A stretch of 64,000 bases of DNA from Microstegium vimineum. Its lineage: Eukaryota; Streptophyta; Magnoliopsida; Poales; Poaceae. The stretch is from assembly GCA_022036555.1 (NCBI GenBank), contig CM039134.1, forward strand, positions 14,136,818-14,200,817, in the 5' to 3' direction. Within the stretch, counting starts at the first letter, position 1. Every line of letters starts with the position of its first letter. Below are positions 12,026-22,796 of the stretch, one piece after another. The position numbers and the translations under genes are program-made. The notes beneath the pieces were generated by a model. That model saw nothing but the letters and a program-made list of their open reading frames with translations. It ran no database searches and was not told where the DNA came from.

Positions 12026-13215
12026 TGTATATAGCGTACGGAATATCTCATTGTTTTAACTATCCATGTCGCGACAGTAGCTTGAGTCGACACAAAACGC
12101 CAACTAATTACATGTGAACTTATATTTTATTTGTTGCCAGCTTTCCTCAACGACTGCCTAGCTATTTCCTCTCTCTCGGTCTACAGTATGTACTACGTAC
12201 ACATAGACCCCCTAACCTGATTACCTGATGAAGGTGCTGATGCAGACTGCTGCTTACTATCTGGCTAGCCCACACAACTTGTACTGTACATGTGTAGGTT
12301 TACAGAGGCCAACCAAATGACTGGTGTGTGAGCTTCTCGAGATACACTTACACATATCATATCGATGGAGCTGTCAAGAATGCATGTCTCCTAATGCTGG
12401 ATCGCTTCCGGTCGATCGATGTGATCTCTAGCTAGCTCTGAGTTCCTGCGTGCTACCGCCCACACGCAGCCACTTTTATCAGCAAAGGCCTGCATCCATG
12501 AGAAGGCAGCTAGCCGCATCAACTGGACATCTCTCTCTCTCTCTCATGTTTCGCAAAAAAGAAAGCATAGAGACCTTTGCAGATGCAAAGTTTAGGTGTT
12601 TAATTACGCGCTGCCAAAGCATGCATGCATGGCCGGCCGGCGACAGGCCAGCTACCAGTGTGAGCAGCTTGTAGCCCTGGCGAGCCCTAAGCTTAGCTTC
12701 CCTGCTGTCTTCGGCACCCTTTTGGTCTTTAGCTGCTGTGCGCCCCCATTTGGCACGCATATTAACAATAACAACAATCCAAGCGCATGGATACTGGCCC
12801 TCAGATCGCACTCGCACTCGCACTCGCACTCGCGCGGACAGAATCCAACAGGAAAAGCGATGAAAAAAGATCGATATGAAGAAAGAATGTGGATGAAACC
12901 GGAAAGCGGGAAGCAGAAGCAACAAAAAGAGGCTTTTCTTTTTGGATATATATAGAAGTACATTGCAATTTAGAGAATGAGCACTATAGATGCTAGCTAT
13001 AAGTGTATAGTTATTGCTACTTCCTCCGATCACCGATGTATATAACGTTTAATTTTAGTCTGAACTTATGCATGAGAAACATATATATGGTACTTTTTTA
13101 GCCACCAAAAGACATATTGTTGTCAATTAGTATGTCGCCTACCACTAAATGCTACTATAAATTTTTGAATAAACCTAGGAGAATACAGGCTATTAATCGA
13201 GCCCAGGTGAGCGGG
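12026..13215. other. Intergenic DNA; CACTCG repeat
   Basis: No supported gene. A short CT run (about 12530-12545) and a hexanucleotide CACTCG repeat (about 12807-12833) occur. Open frames on both strands over 12479-13033 have low-complexity translations and no domain. Confidence 0.5.
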
Positions 13216-14042
13216 TTCCACTACGTTAAAACCGATTTTTGGCACTACTACAAAATCGGCAATCACTGTCGGCCCATCACTGTCGGTTTTGTTTGGGCCG
13301 GCAGTGATGCCCTTTCACTGTCGGTTCTTCCTCTGACAGGCCCCCAATTATTGGGGGCAAAGGCTAAACCGGCAGTGAAACACCACATCACTGCCGGTTC
13401 GTGACTCCAACCAGCAGTGAAGTCTCCCTCCCTCCTCTGCCCAACAGTACAAAACAGTGCGTGAGGAGCTCTCTTGATCTCCATTGTTGGCTCCTCTTCA
13501 CTCTTGGATCCTCATGTCTTCTTGCTCTTGGTTAGTAACAAGCATAATTCTTTAGAATTGTTGGTTTATATTGTGTCAATTTATGTTAGAGTTATGCTAG
13601 TTTTCATGATCAAGAACAGGGATGTTGCAATTTGTGTCAATTTTTTGTAGCTTTTAGATCCAAAATTATTTAGAAAAATTGTAGCACTTTGTTTTTATTG
13701 AGTAATTATTGTATAATCATTGAGTAGCTAGGTTCGAAAGATTCGTCTCGAAAATTATGGATAAAAATTGTAATTAGTTATATTTATTATTTACATTTAA
13801 TACTCAATACATGCATGAAAGATTTGATGGGATGTGGAATAGATTCGGTATTTATTACTTAGATTTAATACTCCATGCATGCATTTAATACTTACATTTA
13901 ATACTCCATGCTTCCATTGTTATCTATTTGTTCTCTTTATTTTTATAGCGCGACCAAATTCAAATTATATCGAAGAATATTGTTCAAAAATGCTTCTATT
14001 AATATGTTCCTATGTTTCCTATGATTCCTTAGTGCTTCACAG

Positions 14043-14453
14043 TTGAAAAAACTAGAGATGATGAGAAAGGATGCAAAAACACCATTGTTTCCGGGCTGCC
14101 CAATAAGCAAACTGGAAGCCAACATCATGCTATTGGAGTTCAAATCAACGAATGGGTTGAGTGATAAAGGTTTCGATAACTTGTTAGTTATACTACATAA
14201 ACTGTTTCCGGAGGCCGAGTTAGCAGAAAAGACTTACCTTGTGAAGCAAATGATTTGCCCAATTGGCCTCGAGGTTGAGAAAATCCACGCGTGTTCCAAC
14301 GACTGCATATTGTACCGTGGAGAGAAATACAAAGACTTGGATGCATGTCCCAAGTGTAAAACTCCCCGATACAAGCAAGGGCCATCAAATGATGGAAGCA
14401 AGACCAGAGGAGGGCCAGTAAAGTCCGTGTGGTATTTTCCTATAGCTCCATGA
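14043..14453 (+). pseudogene. CACTA (En/Spm) transposase fragment, N-terminal region
   Basis: About 137 codons resembling the region upstream of the catalytic domain in TNPD/TNP2-type transposases: LFPGCPISKLEANIMLLEFK, then a segment ending in VEKIHACSNDCILYRGE, then DACPKCKTPRYK with paired cysteines, and VWYFPIAP. It stops where the Transposase_21 catalytic domain should follow, and resumes at 14455 with the far C-terminal part. The catalytic core is therefore deleted and the element could not code for its own transposase. Confidence 0.75.
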
Positions 14454-14454
14454 A

Positions 14455-14724
14455 TGGAAGGATGACCCCTTCGTCCTTGCAAAGGATGTTTTGCAAATCT
14501 TCTATGCAAGGGATAACAATACAAATGGAAGACGACATGTAGTATTGCAAGGCAAAAGGAAGATTGTAGGTGTCAACGGAGTGACAGACGAAGAAGAGTA
14601 CAAAGGTTATGAAGAAATGGCTCCTTTTGGGGCGGACGTTACCCTACATGTCCTTGAAGAGGGTGCCGAACCTGCTTACCTTCGGAGTGATCATGATGAG
14701 GCCATCATCGTGCCTACATCGTGA
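14455..14724 (+). pseudogene. CACTA transposase C-terminal fragment (DUF4216-like)
   Basis: Reads DVLQIFYARDNNTNGRRHVV, then KRKIVGVNGVTDEEEYKGYE and PAYLRSDHDEAIIV before a stop. This matches the DUF4216/C-terminal tail of plant En/Spm proteins. It follows the N-terminal piece with one stop between, as expected after a large internal deletion. Confidence 0.7.
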
Positions 14725-15121
14725 ATTGTTAGAGTATCATAAACTATGTAATCCTTAATGAAATGTTGTTTTAGTAATTTGCATCGAATTTGAGATCATA
14801 TGGAGTTGTAGAGATTGATGAGTTGTACCACGTTGTTGATTGATGTGTGCCATGTCAAAAGGAATTCAAAATCTATAAAGAATTAGACCTTGAGTGTATA
14901 AGCAGTAATGTAGAGCTCCTCAAAACTAGCAAAAGCTATGTTGGAAGATTTTCAACTTCTATTCAAATTTTTGGAGTAATTACAAAGGGGGTAATTGATT
15001 TTTAAACCCTTATTCAAATTCAAAATGGAATTCAAAAACTATTAAGAATTTGAATATGCTACTTCAGCAAAAGTTATAGAGAATTAAAAATTATGCAAAA
15101 GACAGATTTAAAAAAATACAC

Positions 15122-15330
15122 ACATCACTGCCGGTTGTAGAGGAACCGGTAGTGATGTTCCTCTATCACTGTCGGTTCTAATAACCAACCGGCAGTGATG
15201 CGCCATAATCACTGCCGGTTCAACCGGCAGTGATGCTCCCTAATCACTGTCGGTTCTTCTTACAAACCGGCACTGATAGGGCATATCACTATCGGTTTGT
15301 AATAGGAACCGGCAGTGATATGCCACCCTA
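15122..15330. repeat. Internal block of CACTA subterminal repeats
   Basis: About ten direct and inverted copies of ATCACTGCCGGTT / AACCGGCAGTGAT, the same units found at the two ends of the inner CACTA. Their place in the middle, between the CACTA gene remnant and the Harbinger genes, suggests this was the inner part of the right subterminal region before the Harbinger segment was added. Confidence 0.75.
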
Positions 15331-15345
15331 TTTAATGAACTAGCA

Positions 15346-15373
15346 CGTGTCTGAAAATTTCAGACGTGCGCCC
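15346..15373. other. Inverted repeat at the left edge of the Harbinger segment
   Basis: GCACGTGTCTGAAA is followed directly by its near complement TTTCAGACGTGC, an almost perfect hairpin. It lies at the point where the CACTA repeats give way to GC-rich DNA leading to the Myb-like gene. Its role is unknown; it could be a promoter element or a junction trace. Confidence 0.4.
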
Positions 15374-16039
15374 GTTCCACACTTATCCATTCTGCCCGAG
15401 CCCGAGCTCGCCACTGCATGCCGCCGCCGCCCACTGGACCTCGACGACCTCGACGCTGCGAGGAGCTCCCTCCACTCCGCCGCTCTGCTCTGCTCGTCGC
15501 CGCAACTGCATGCCGCCGCCGCCCGCTCTGCTCTGCTCGACGCATCCGCCGCGAGGAGCTGCCTCCACTGCACGCCGCCGTGAGGAGCTCCCTCCACTGC
15601 ACGCCGCCGGATCCCCATTTTAAACCCCTTGTTCTCGTCTTCCGCCGGATCCGCTTCCAACTTCGCCGGTTATCCACCAACGGGGAGGTACGGTTCGTTC
15701 CTCACCCTGCTATCTTCTTGCTGCCCGATGAGTTCGTTACCTTCACCCAACCGCACAATGTAGTCACACATTTCTTTTGTCCTTTGTACATAACTGAGTC
15801 GGTAGACTCCCCTGCTGCCTGCCCACACTAGCAATTTCATCAGTTTCGTCGTCGTCACCTAAGGGATCCACCCTTCACGACGTTGGCAGCAAACGCCGCC
15901 GCCTGACCGACAAGGTAAGTACTTCAATCCGGACCACATCCTCGCAATGCATGCTTCACCTTATCGTAATGCTCTTAGTCTGATTATGTAGTACCGATAG
16001 CGCAGCCATATTAATTTGCAATCAAATACTTGTGTTCAG

Positions 16040-16982
16040 ATGAGTCAAGACTGTGCTGCCTGGGATGAGCGCACCCTGTCCATCCTGCTGGATCTAATTT
16101 TGACACAAAAGACCTATACCATTGGGGGGACAAAGGGCCAACCTCCACTGGATGGACCAATATTGAAACTGCTTTCAATCAGTCCACTAACCTTGGGTAC
16201 AACAGGAAGCAACTCCAAAACAAGCTTAGCGAGCTGAGACGGTCGTACTTTAATTGGCGTGACGGTAACAAGCACACTGGGTTAGACCGCGACCCTGCAT
16301 CTGGCGAGGTCGCAGTAGATCCAAGTTGGTATGCCACAAACCACGGGGTACTAACTAATCTTTCCTAGTGTCAATCCACTACTATCTTTGGTTTTAGGTT
16401 AACTAATTGACACCGTTCCCTTGCATTCATGACGTGCAGGAGAGTAGTCAGCCGGCTGGTCAAAAGTACAAACTCCCACCTTGCTTTGAGCAATTGTTCA
16501 CCCTATTCGGGCACACACCCCGTGATAGGGGCAACCTGATCTCAGCTGGTGGCCATCAGCCAGATCCCACCCACACTCATGAAAGCCCACACACACCTGA
16601 AGATCTGTCTGACAACCCTCCTGCTGACCACCGCAGTGGTGGCCAGGCGTCTAGACGTCACACCAGAGAGCATTTTGTTTCCAGCCCACCAAGTAAGAAG
16701 AGTAGCAAGACACCCACGATGGCAGATGCAATGGTTTTTATGAATGAATCTCTGATTGATGGCGTCACCAGGAAAAAGGCCATTGCAAGAACTAGAGCTG
16801 ATAGGCAAAAGGTCCTTCAGGTTCTCAGGGAAGACGACGTCGACGAGGCTGATCCTCTCTTCCACCAGACCCTGGCTGTCACAGCTGACTTGAACCATCG
16901 AGAAAACTATCTAGATATGTTATCTATTGTGGGGCGAACTAAGTTCGTGAAGACGATTTGGAGGACCATTAGGAAGGACTAG
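16040..16982 (+). pseudogene. Myb/SANT-like Harbinger partner (ORF1), one frameshift
   Basis: PIF/Harbinger elements encode a Myb-like DNA-binding protein that helps bring the transposase to the nucleus and to the ends. Two exons are read: 16040-16347 (donor GGG|GTACTA) and 16440-16982 (acceptor GTGCAG|GAG). Exon 1 begins MSQDCAAWDERTLSILLDLI and, in the shifted frame, continues through HWGDKGPTSTGWTNIETAF and KQLQNKLSELRRSYFNW, the Myb/SANT-like fold. The shift lies near 16112-16125 and fits a single lost base; exon 1 is 308 bases where 309 would keep frame. Exon 2 carries LPPCFEQLFTLFGHTPRDRG, a Ser/Pro/His-rich linker, and an acidic helical C-terminus. It is upstream of and parallel to the transposase, the usual pairing. 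Confidence 0.7.
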
Positions 16983-17321
16983 TAGCGCTACGACTCGATA
17001 GCGTGGCAGTCACAAGTGTATCAGTTTTCTTTCATGAGTGTATCTGTTACTGTTTTGTTTGTTTTTCATGTACTAGTCAGTCTTGTTACCTACAATGTAA
17101 TATGGTGCAAAACTATTCGTTCGGTTGTGTAATAAGTCGTGTGACTGAACTACTTGTTGCTAGATATGTCACGCATGGTTTAAATTACATGTTTAGAGTT
17201 TGCTGATTGTTCTTCGTCACATCTATTAATGTCCTGTATGCATGGAACTATGGCGCATGCAACCTTGTTGCTTATGGTTTCTGAACTAATGAACTGTCTG
17301 CTTTTCAGGCGGCAAAAGGTG

Positions 17322-18540
17322 ATGGATGTCGAAACTGAGGAAGATGTGGACAAGCAGACAATGACGCATGTCCTATTTGCGTTGACAGTGATACAGGAGC
17401 TCCAGGCACAACAGCAAGGCACGGTAAACCCTGCAGCTCTAATACCTAGACTGACTAGGGCTCAATGGATGCAACTGAATTTGAATAACCCTAGAAGGTG
17501 TTTTGATAATTTGCGGATGACACCGGATGTTTTTATGAACCTGCATGACAAGTTGCTTCAGTTTGGGCTACGTGGAACAAATGAATTTTCTTCTGTAGAA
17601 GCCTTGGGTTTGTACGTGTGGACCTGCGCTCACGGGGCTGCCATTAGAGAGTGTCAGGATAGATTTGAAAGGTCTTTAGATACACTAAGTAGGAAGACAA
17701 CACTTGTGGCAAAAGTCATGTTTAGGTGGGCTAAGACTGTTTTATGTCCAGTGGATCCGACATATGGAGGTGTGCATGACGAACTTGCGCCATATCGACC
17801 ATGGTTTGATGGCTGCATTGGGGCAATTGATGGCACACACATAAAAGTAGAAGTCAGTCAAGCTATCAAAAATGATTTCATTAACAGGAAAGGTCAAGCT
17901 TCGTTCAATGTCTGCGGCATTGTGGACATGCATGGCCGATTCACTTATGTTGCGGCCGGGAAAGCGGGCGCTTGTCACGACATGGCAGTTTTGAGGGAGT
18001 GTTTGCAGGATCCTTGTTTCCCCCATCCTCCTCAGGGTATTGCATGCTACTAACATCTACAATCCACATGCTTATACATGTTCTGTACATATGTTGTATC
18101 ACTAACCTTTAATTTGGAATTGGTCATTTGTTGTAGGACGCTATTACCTGGCGGACGCTGAGTACATGCAGCGGGAAGGATTCATGACCCCATATCAGAA
18201 TACAAGGTACCATTTGCATGAATTCGAAGGTGTTGATGCAGGCATGTTAAATAAACAAGAGAAGGTTAACTATGTGCACAGCCGCCTGCGTAATGTCATA
18301 GAGCGTTGTTTTGGGGTTACCAAAGAAAGGTGGAAACTCCTGGAGGGGTTGCCTGGTTATTCCAGGGAAAAGCAAGCATGGGTCCTGATTTCAATTTTTG
18401 CAATGGACAATTACTTGTGGGAAATTAACCATGGATTAGGTACCATGTATCCTGTTACCGAATGGGTTCACTTAAATGCTGCCGCTGGAACAAGTGCCAT
18501 AAGGGAGTTAGCTGCCACTGCTATTTGGGGTATGCGATGA
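17322..18540 (+). CDS. PIF/Harbinger transposase, two exons, apparently intact
   Basis: Exons 17322-18036 and 18137-18540 join in frame (CAG G|GTATTG ... GTAG|GA), giving 372 residues with no stop or shift. The start is the ATG just after a CTTTTCAG acceptor-like site; the frame is open further upstream, so a leader intron is possible. The DDE_Tnp_4 nuclease is seen as GCIGAIDGTHIKV (D170), YVAAGKAGACHDMAVL (D220), YYLADAEYMQREGFMTPY and SRLRNVIERCFG (E294); D170, D220 and E294 are the likely catalytic acids by family pattern. An N-terminal helical region with WMQLNLNNPRRCFDNLRM and TLSRKTTLVAKVM precedes it. It would cut and join DNA at Harbinger ends with TTA/TAA targets, yet no such ends are visible around it and it sits inside CACTA ends. 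Confidence 0.8.
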
Positions 18541-18549
18541 AGGTCAGAC

Positions 18550-18720
18550 GTCTGTGTATGAAGGTGTGTAACGTGCATTGTAGGTTTAGTTTTGCACGAA
18601 TTGGTTGACCACCAAGTGTTGTTAGTTGGTGTGTGTATGAAAGTGTTGTATGTGCATTGTAGGTTTACTTATGCACAAATTTGGTAGAGCACGAAGTGCT
18701 AGTAGATGGCATTGCAATTG
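18550..18720. repeat. Imperfect tandem duplication after the transposase
   Basis: Two diverged copies of a unit of about 85 bases, each with GTATGAA, GTGCATTGTAGGTTTA and a GCACGAA/GCACAAA motif, lie in the 3' flank of the transposase. Confidence 0.5.
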
Positions 18721-20165
18721 GCTGGAATTGGGTGCAATTAGGTGCAATTAGGTGCTGCCACATGATTTATTTTGTCTCCATTTTGTGGACAGTAGTTTAA
18801 TTTATAATTATGGTGTAATGGGTTCTTTGGACTTGGATTCTAATTATATGTTGTAATCTCATTTGTATGTACAATAAGTTTAAGACACATCTATGAATTT
18901 CTGTAATATAAATGTTGATGGTTTCTGTAATATAATGTTGATGGTTTCTGTAATAAATGTAAATTACAAAAATTAAATCACTGCCAGATCACTTAGAACC
19001 GGCAGTGATATCCTACATTCATTGCCGGTTGGTGTTACAAACCGACAGTAATGGTTCAAGCATCACTGCTGGTTGGTAACATGAACCGGCAGTGATGCTT
19101 GAGCCATGAGCTCATCACTGCCGATTTGCCAGTGTCGGTTCAAAAACCGCCACTAAAGGGGGGTTTTGAACCGGCACTGTTTGCCATTTCTGTAGTAGTG
19201 TGGTGTCGGTCAAAATCTATTTTTTGCAGCGGGCAATAGCGTCCGCTGCGATGACAAGGCCACGGTAAATATGACGTTTACCGTGGCGGTTGCTGGTGCC
19301 CGCTGCGAAAAACCCATTAACCGCAGAGGGCAACATAAGATGCCCGCTGCGGTTAATGCTTTTTACCGCAACGGGCACACTACAATGCCCACTGCGGTTA
19401 ATCGTTCAAAAAAAATAAAAAAAGAAAAAGCCTAGAAAAACCCTAGAAGCCGCCGCCGTCGCGAGCTCGCGCCGCCGCGCGCTGGAGAGAAGGAGCGCGC
19501 AGATCTGGCCTCCCCGACACCGGATCCGGCCTTCCTCGGGCCACCGTGGTCAGATCCGTGGAGCCTGCCGCCACGCGCCATGGGAGGGCCGCCGTCCTGG
19601 GAACCGCGCGCCATCGCCGCCGACCTGCGCGCCGCGAGCCCGCGCCGCGGGCACGTGCCGCCGTCCCGGGCCCCGCGAGCCGCCGTCCTGCGCGCCGTCC
19701 TGCACACCGAGAGGGAGGGAGAGAAGAGAGGGAGAGAAGGAGGGTGTTGTGACTGTTGTCCCTGCAGCGACGGAGAGAGAGGGAGGCAGGGAAAGAGAGA
19801 GAGAGGCAGGCAGCAGTGAAACCCTAACGTCTATATATATGACGACGGAAATTGAGCCTCACTTTGGGCCTATTGTGCCTCGTATTTACCACAGCGGACG
19901 TTTTAAGAAGTCCGCTGCGGTAAATCGATTTACCGCAGCGGGCTTCTTAAGACGTCCGCTGCGGTAAATACCTACCGCAGCGGACGTCTTAAGAAGCCCG
20001 CTGCGGTAAATCGATTTACCGCATCGGACAAAAATGCTCGCCACGGTAAATAAGAAATACTCATTGTGATAAATCATGAGACGTTTTTCACAGCGGACAA
20101 AATAAGTGTCCGTCACGAAGGCCTTTTAGACAACGCTGCGGAAGCTCGATTTTGACGTGGTGTTC

Positions 20166-21712
20166 CAAAACAAAGGACCCAACCTCCCTACGCTCAGTTA
20201 CCGACAAACAAATGATACTGTCGCCTCTCATTTATATTTGTACTATGGAAGGAAATATTATGATATAGTGATATATATCATATCTCAATTTTTTTCATCT
20301 TTGAAACTATATATATTAACATAAAAGCTGAAGTAACTGGTGCGGTCTTTCTACATCCATTATATTTGCACCATGTCCTTTTAGAGTCTATATATGAACT
20401 TGAACTGAGAATTTTAGAGGTGGCAGGGCCAACAAAAACCCCAGTAGAGTTCTGGCTTAAATCTATCACAATGAGCTTGTCAGTAAAAATAAACTTAGGC
20501 CCAATAAAAGGTCCTTACTACTAAACTATTTGGATTGTCTTCTTACAAAATATCGGCTAATTTTAACTCCTCTAAACCATTTAAATTTGTTCGATTTACT
20601 TCCTATAATGATTTATCTCTCTTTTCTTCTTCTTCTCATAAAGTTGTCTTTTTTGCTAAAATTTTCTTGGTGATAATTGGCACTCCAATCATACTTTATC
20701 TTACTAAAACATTTATATTTTTTTATTAGTTTCATTTGTCCATTTTTGAAGCATTTGATACTAGTGATTTAAGCAATGAGATATAAACTGGATATGATCT
20801 ACCGCCCACCAAATTTGAACTTAAACTCATATTTTACATAAAAAGGCAAATTTTGTTATAGGCTGATTTTTTTAAAACAACATTTCTTCTACTTGTATTG
20901 AAAGCAAGTAAGTTAACAACCATATGAGGCTAACATATTATAATTAACATCCTAGGGACAAGCATAAGTTTGAAACAAGACTAAGGTTCTATTTGGTACA
21001 ACTTTGCTTCACTAGTAGAGTAGTTTTTATTTCCTTTGGGTCCTCGAGCAGCTGCTCTAGGTAGACAGAAAAGGAGAAATATCCATAATACCCTTCTCTT
21101 TTCCCCTATTTTCTTCCATTATTTTCTTATCCTCTCTTCTTATGTATAATTTCTCTGTCCTCCTTCTAATGTGCTTGAGTATCACTCCTCTTCTTTCCTT
21201 CTCATCCCGCTCTCCATCGCCAGCAAGACGCCCTCGGTCTACCACCACTCTACATTGACACCCCTCCTTCGAAGCCCCCCCTCTCCCACTCCTTCCTACT
21301 ACTCCCTAGACACGTCACCAGACCCCTGTGCCCCTTCCTCGTCGCCATCGTGTCTGCACGGCCTCACCTGCCTATTTTAGCTCCACCGTGCAATAATAGA
21401 TGCATGTCCCAGATATTTTTTATGTCCAAGTGCAAAATAGCTCCGGGAGCTGCTCAAGAATATCTATCAAACTGACTCTAAATAAAGCTCTTGTTAGAGT
21501 AAATAGGAATAGTATCATATTGTCTAGCCATATGAGGTGTTAGTCCTATATACCTTATATAATCAGCCCATGAGGCCCAATGCAAAATATCTAATATTCC
21601 ACCAATTCTATTCTCCTTCATGGTCACATCAATTAGTCAATCTTGTCAGAGACAATTACTGCGTGAATTTCACACCTTCATCTTCTCTTGACCTTTCGCA
21701 AGCAAAAATATA
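20166..21712. other. Intergenic DNA; no gene seen
   Basis: AT-rich, with open frames of at most about 70 codons and no domain. A CT-rich patch (about 21080-21370) and a MITE-like left end near 20990 (GGTTCTATTTGGTACAAC) are present without a clear partner. Confidence 0.5.
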
Positions 21713-21715
21713 TTA

Positions 21716-22078
21716 TGGCCGGTTTAGATCCGTGGAATTGAATTCATTTTAATAATCATAATTTAGAGACATATTAATTAAGCTAATATGATTATATATG
21801 GATTATAGTTGCATATTATTGTTCACTATATGAGAGACATATACTTATTTGTTGTAGTTCTATCGTAGGAGAGAGAGTTTGAACAACATGTTATAAGTTG
21901 CAAATAGAAATATGGAATGGTGATCTATAGAATCAATTTGCATCTCTCACCCTATGAACTTGAGATAAGCTTAAGTGTGAACTTTAAAAAGTGATGAAAT
22001 ATCAAATTCCAAGCCAAATAACTTAATTTATTAAAGTAGATTTTCAATTCCTCTAAACGAAGGGATCCAAACGGCCGC
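21716..22078. mobile_element. Tourist-like MITE (about 360 bp)
   Basis: Left end GGCCGGTTTAGATCCGTGGA then ATTGAA; right end AATTCCTCTAAACGAAGG then GATCCAAACGGCCGC. The ends pair as inverted repeats and TTA(T) flanks both sides, which fits a PIF/Harbinger-type MITE. Confidence 0.7.
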
Positions 22079-22456
22079 TTATGGGTTTTGCATATTGTTT
22101 TTGTAGTCTTGTGGGTTCCATGTAAATAATCAAACATATTATTTTGTCCAAAAAAAATCTTGGAAAAGCAGAAGTCTAACACCGAAAATACTTGATGGCT
22201 GCAGATTGTTTTTGCAGGAGAGAAAAGAATGGTGGTAAAGAAAAGGACGAGAAAAGCTGGAAAGGCATGGGAGAACAATGAGCGAGAAAAGACTTGTGTC
22301 GTCGTCAAGGAAAGAGGCGACAGAGGAAACAGAGTGGTGCTACACTGCCACTAGCTACTCGTACAGCCGTAGTACGTGCTTGCATGACGAGTCGTTCCCT
22401 TGTCTGTCGTTTTCAAACCCTTGCATGCCCCTATAATTTTACGGAGTATACATGTA

Positions 22457-22796
22457 CTCCTTCAATCCCGTAAAAAATGCAATTTGAGGATCTAGCACGG
22501 AAACCAATGCATATGTGAAATGACGAAAATGCCCCTAATAATAATCTAAAAAAAATAGGAAATTAGACAAACACAAACTAGCTTCTAGAGAGTTCTCACC
22601 GTCGTAGCAAGGGAAGATGGATCAATATTGAGCGATAGGTTACTGACACCTTGTGGCCAGTGGTTTTTTTAATGATAACTTCTAAAAGTATCACCGTACT
22701 TACCTATCTAGCTTGACAACTGATTCTAGTTAGAATTGCATCTTTTGTGGGACTTTTTTGAACTCTAGGATTGCATTTTTTACGGGACGAAGGGAG
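22457..22796. mobile_element. Stowaway-type MITE (340 bp)
   Basis: Left end CTCCTTCAATCCCGTAAAAA then ATGCAATT; right end ATTGCATTTTTTACGGGACG then AAGGGAG, flanked by TA. An inner pair GAATTGCATC/ATTGCATT near the right end suggests some rearrangement. Confidence 0.8.

Larger units (their letters stand above)
13243..19200. mobile_element. Inner CACTA element with PIF/Harbinger genes inside
   Basis: Starts CACTACTACAAAATCGGC and ends GCCATTTCTGTAGTAGTG, with a 3-bp TGG duplication on each side (13240-13242 and 19201-19203). Subterminal units of the type ACCGGCAGTGATG and its complement fill 13255-13420, 15122-15330 and 18978-19185. The left part (14043-14724) has two pieces of a CACTA transposase gene; the right part (15340-18720) has a Myb-like gene and a PIF/Harbinger transposase. 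Matching outer duplications show the two ends inserted as one unit. Whether the Harbinger part was carried along or inserted later is not settled. Confidence 0.8.
13219..20162. mobile_element. Outer CACTA-like non-autonomous element, split by a nested CACTA
   Basis: Left end CACTACGTTAAAACCGA at 13219; right end TCGATTTTGACGTGGTG, whose complement is CACCACGTCAAAATCGA. Both sides carry a 3-bp TTC duplication (13216-13218 and 20163-20165), as for CACTA elements. Without the nested element it is about 980 bp. The interior (19204-20110) is built of inverted GGTAAATCGATTTACC and CCGCAGCGGAC/GTCCGCTGCGG units, with a strong palindromic block at 19890-20035. It has no coding capacity beyond low-complexity GC-rich frames at 19432-19819. 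Confidence 0.75.

Noticed and set aside
12479..13033. 184-codon minus-strand open frame
   Set aside because: Low-complexity (Arg-Val repeats from the CACTCG repeat), no domain, and no supporting splice or promoter context.
13263..13484. Open frames across the CACTA left end
   Set aside because: They are made from subterminal repeats of the transposon.
15340..15831. Several overlapping frames of 60-137 codons on both strands
   Set aside because: GC-rich leader of the Harbinger segment with repeated CTCCACTGCACGCCGCCG-like units; Ala/Arg-rich, no domain.
19432..19819. Arg/Ala/Gly-rich frames in the outer CACTA-like element
   Set aside because: Compositional by-products of a GC-rich transposon interior; no recognisable protein.
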